Part shown: piece after piece, positions 62,593 to 64,000 of the stretch
Layout of the letters: every line of letters begins with the position of its first letter
How positions within the stretch are numbered: position 1 is the stretch's first letter
DNA from: Alphaproteobacteria bacterium
GTDB lineage: Bacteria > Pseudomonadota > Alphaproteobacteria > TMED109
Direction of reading: 5' to 3'
Assembly: GCA_022819905.1 (NCBI GenBank)
Contig: JAJEGJ010000087.1
Coordinates: forward strand, 32,178 to 96,177
DNA: 64,000 bases
Translations under genes and position numbers: made by a program
The notes under the pieces: model-generated
Told to the model about the DNA's origin: nothing
Database searches by the model: none
Seen by the model: only the letters and a program-made list of their open reading frames with translations

Positions 62593-63459
62593 TCACCCTT
62601 CGAACACGACGTAGGTGCGCACTTCGATGCTCTCGCGTGGCGGTGCGGCGGGATCCTGACCTTCCAGCTGGAAGGCGCCGTGCGGGGTAAACCTGGCGCA
62701 GCCGTTGTCCAGACTGTCCCAGCCCTTGATGAGAAGGACCTCGTCCCGTCGCATCTCCGGAACCCAGTACCACCGCTGTCCGGTCCCGTGCGCCAGCTGA
62801 TAGATCTCCCCGACCCGGTCCGGAAACCTTTGATCCGTTGCGATCAGTTCGGACGCCTGAACGCTGCCGGCGTCCGCAAGGGCCAGCGGACTCCGGAGTA
62901 CCGGTCCCCGGATCGGTCGCCAGACGTTGACCTGCATGATGCGCCCGCCGGCGGCAAGGATCCGCTCAACCTCGTCCTTTCCGAGGACATCGGCCGCCCG
63001 CTTCGGTCCGGACGTCACGGTGTAATCGACGTGAACGCGGTCAGCCGGCGCGCGCGGGCCATCCCGATTGACAGCTCCGTCAGGCGTGTCGGACCGTCGC
63101 GTATGGTCGAATACGGAAACCCGGTCCGCGCCGGTCACGCGCTTGACGAGTTCTGCGAGCTCGCGGTCGTACACCCCCGCGATCGCCGCGTCGTCATAGA
63201 GGTCGACGACGGCGGTCTCATGGGAGATCAGCACAAACCCTTGCCGGTCCAGGGAGAGTCGATCGGCGATGCGCCGCATGTCGTGCACGTCGACATAGTG
63301 ATGTTCCGTATCGAAGTAGACCTTGGGGAGGCCCCCTGTCAGCGCTGAGCTCTCGAAATACGGCTTGGTCTCCTGCGGCACGATAAAGGTCAGTGCGCCG
63401 CGCACATCGCTTGGCGCCGCGGTCTCGACAGCAGTGGGCGAAATGTCGTGTGGTTTCAT
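62593..63459 (-). CDS. CmcJ/NvfI-family oxidoreductase-like protein (copy 2)
   Basis: A 288-residue protein of the same family as the gene at 15938: HVDYTVTSGPKRAADVLG, MQVNVWRPIRGPVLRSPLAL, EMRRDEVLLIKGWDS, and the end FTPHGAFQLEGQDPAAPPRE then SIEVRTYVVFEG. The copies differ throughout, so they are old paralogues and not a recent duplication. It stands alone. The reaction is unknown. Confidence 0.82.
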   Translation of the reverse strand: MKPHDISPTAVETAAPSDVRGALTFIVPQETKPYFESSALTGGLPKVYFDTEHHYVDVHDMRRIADRLSLDRQGFVLISHETAVVDLYDDAAIAGVYDRELAELVKRVTGADRVSVFDHTRRSDTPDGAVNRDGPRAPADRVHVDYTVTSGPKRAADVLGKDEVERILAAGGRIMQVNVWRPIRGPVLRSPLALADAGSVQASELIATDQRFPDRVGEIYQLAHGTGQRWYWVPEMRRDEVLLIKGWDSLDNGCARFTPHGAFQLEGQDPAAPPRESIEVRTYVVFEG

Positions 63460-63630
63460 CAGTTACAGCTCTTGGGTTCCGGGGGCCGCCGTTCCGGCGC
63501 AAGCCCGAAGCGCTATGCGCCGTGCAGAATTTGGGAGCGGACCCGCCAAGCCGGGCACCTTACTATGCGCGCACGCGCTTCCAAGGGGTTGCCGAGCAGG
63601 CCCCAGGTCGGGGCCGGACCCTTCAGTGCA

Positions 63631-63897
63631 TCAGCCGGACGCGCCGGACCGACGACGAAAACTTTTCCGGCCCAGGCCAAATCGCTTGGCAGCTTCGGAA
63701 CGCCGCTTCGAATAGTTCTCCGCCACCATCGGGTAGTCGGGCGGCAGTCCCCATTTTTGCCGGTAATCCGCGGGCGTCATGCCGTAGTTGGTATTCAGGT
63801 ACCGCTTCAGCATCTTGAGCTGCTTCCCGTCCTCGAGGCAGACGATGTAGTCCGGCGTGACGGACTCTGCAATTGGGACCGCGGGGTCGCCGGCCAA
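63631..63897 (-). CDS. MucR/Ros-family regulator, possibly broken in its N-terminus
   Basis: The 88 residues hold the whole MucR DNA-binding core: VTPDYIVCLEDGKQLKMLKR, YLNTNYGMTPADYRQKWGLP, DYPMVAENYSKRRSEAAKRF, GLGRKS. The Ros zinc finger is degenerate: the second Cys is Asp (CLEDG, common in MucR) and the usual His in KRHL is Tyr. The start is unclear. In the same frame upstream, a TAG at 63948-63946 follows KRRRGRPRMA, so the ~70-residue N-terminal oligomerisation domain may be separated by a nonsense codon, or belong to another gene ending there. The window edge prevents a decision. Confidence 0.78.
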   Translation of the reverse strand: MAGDPAVPIAESVTPDYIVCLEDGKQLKMLKRYLNTNYGMTPADYRQKWGLPPDYPMVAENYSKRRSEAAKRFGLGRKSFRRRSGASG

Positions 63898-64000
63898 GAC
63901 GGCGCGCCCCGCCGTCTTGGCAGGCCCCAGGTCCAGAGCCTCCGTCTACGCCATGCGCGGCCGGCCCCGGCGGCGTTTCACGTCCGTGGTCGCCGCAGAG

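Noticed and set aside
1..64000. CRISPR array
   Set aside because: No regularly spaced direct repeats were seen.

Overview
The window reads as part of a high-GC alphaproteobacterial chromosome. The best lineage clues are a PopZ-like (DUF2497) gene directly upstream of valS and next to a TolC-family gene, a MucR/Ros-type regulator, a DUF721 (DciA-type) gene beside mutY, and ordinary housekeeping genes (ilvD, valS, aroC, fabI, tlyA, mtnA). I cannot assign a genus. Many dioxygenase-like and transporter genes, several dead toxin genes and insertion-sequence scraps suggest a metabolically broad genome with ongoing gene decay.

Layout. 1-7 kb: the 3' part of an acyl-AMP ligase/PlsC fusion, a broken HigBA-like module, a Phd antitoxin fused to an IS630 remnant, an alpha/beta hydrolase, an odd class II tRNA with anticodon GCG, and an AT-richer unknown gene. 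7-12 kb: SDR, nucleoside hydrolase with an internal deletion, HDAC-like deacetylase, GST. 12.3-15.3 kb: an AT-richer, translationally coupled helicase + DUF2290-like pair, probably a defence cassette. 16-24 kb: a CmcJ-like enzyme, an intact RES/Xre toxin-antitoxin pair, ribokinase, then a cluster of toxin-antitoxin wreckage (VapBC, AbiE, RelBE/HigBA). 24-37 kb: PhyH dioxygenase, M48 lipoprotein protease, ilvD, valS-popZ-tolC, a solute-binding protein, DUF721, mutY, a TAXI solute receptor.

38-44.7 kb holds a compact respiratory operon: small membrane subunit, CuA subunit II, heme-copper subunit I, CtaB, SCO/SenC, a cytochrome b/ferredoxin/MvhD-type fusion and an accessory protein, then a hemerythrin. 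Subunit I has Gln where the cross-linked active-site Tyr of oxygen reductases sits, so I read it as an sNOR-type nitric oxide reductase. 45-51.5 kb: a PIN/RHH module, an IS1380 remnant, a TRAP permease probably separated from its TAXI receptor, a rhodanese and a decayed second copy, a PLP decarboxylase, and an intact HigBA pair with a readable promoter/operator. 52-63.9 kb: AtuA-type genes with an SMP-30 lactonase, tlyA, a fabI-aroC-peroxidase run, an mtnA-aldolase/SDR-alcohol dehydrogenase operon that fits a DHAP-shunt style salvage pathway, a second CmcJ-like gene, and a MucR-like regulator at the right edge.

The strongest unusual signals are the sNOR-type operon with its fused electron-transfer protein, the GCG-anticodon class II tRNA, the mtnA operon, the helicase/DUF2290 pair, and a repeated pattern in which toxin genes are broken while their antitoxins stay open.
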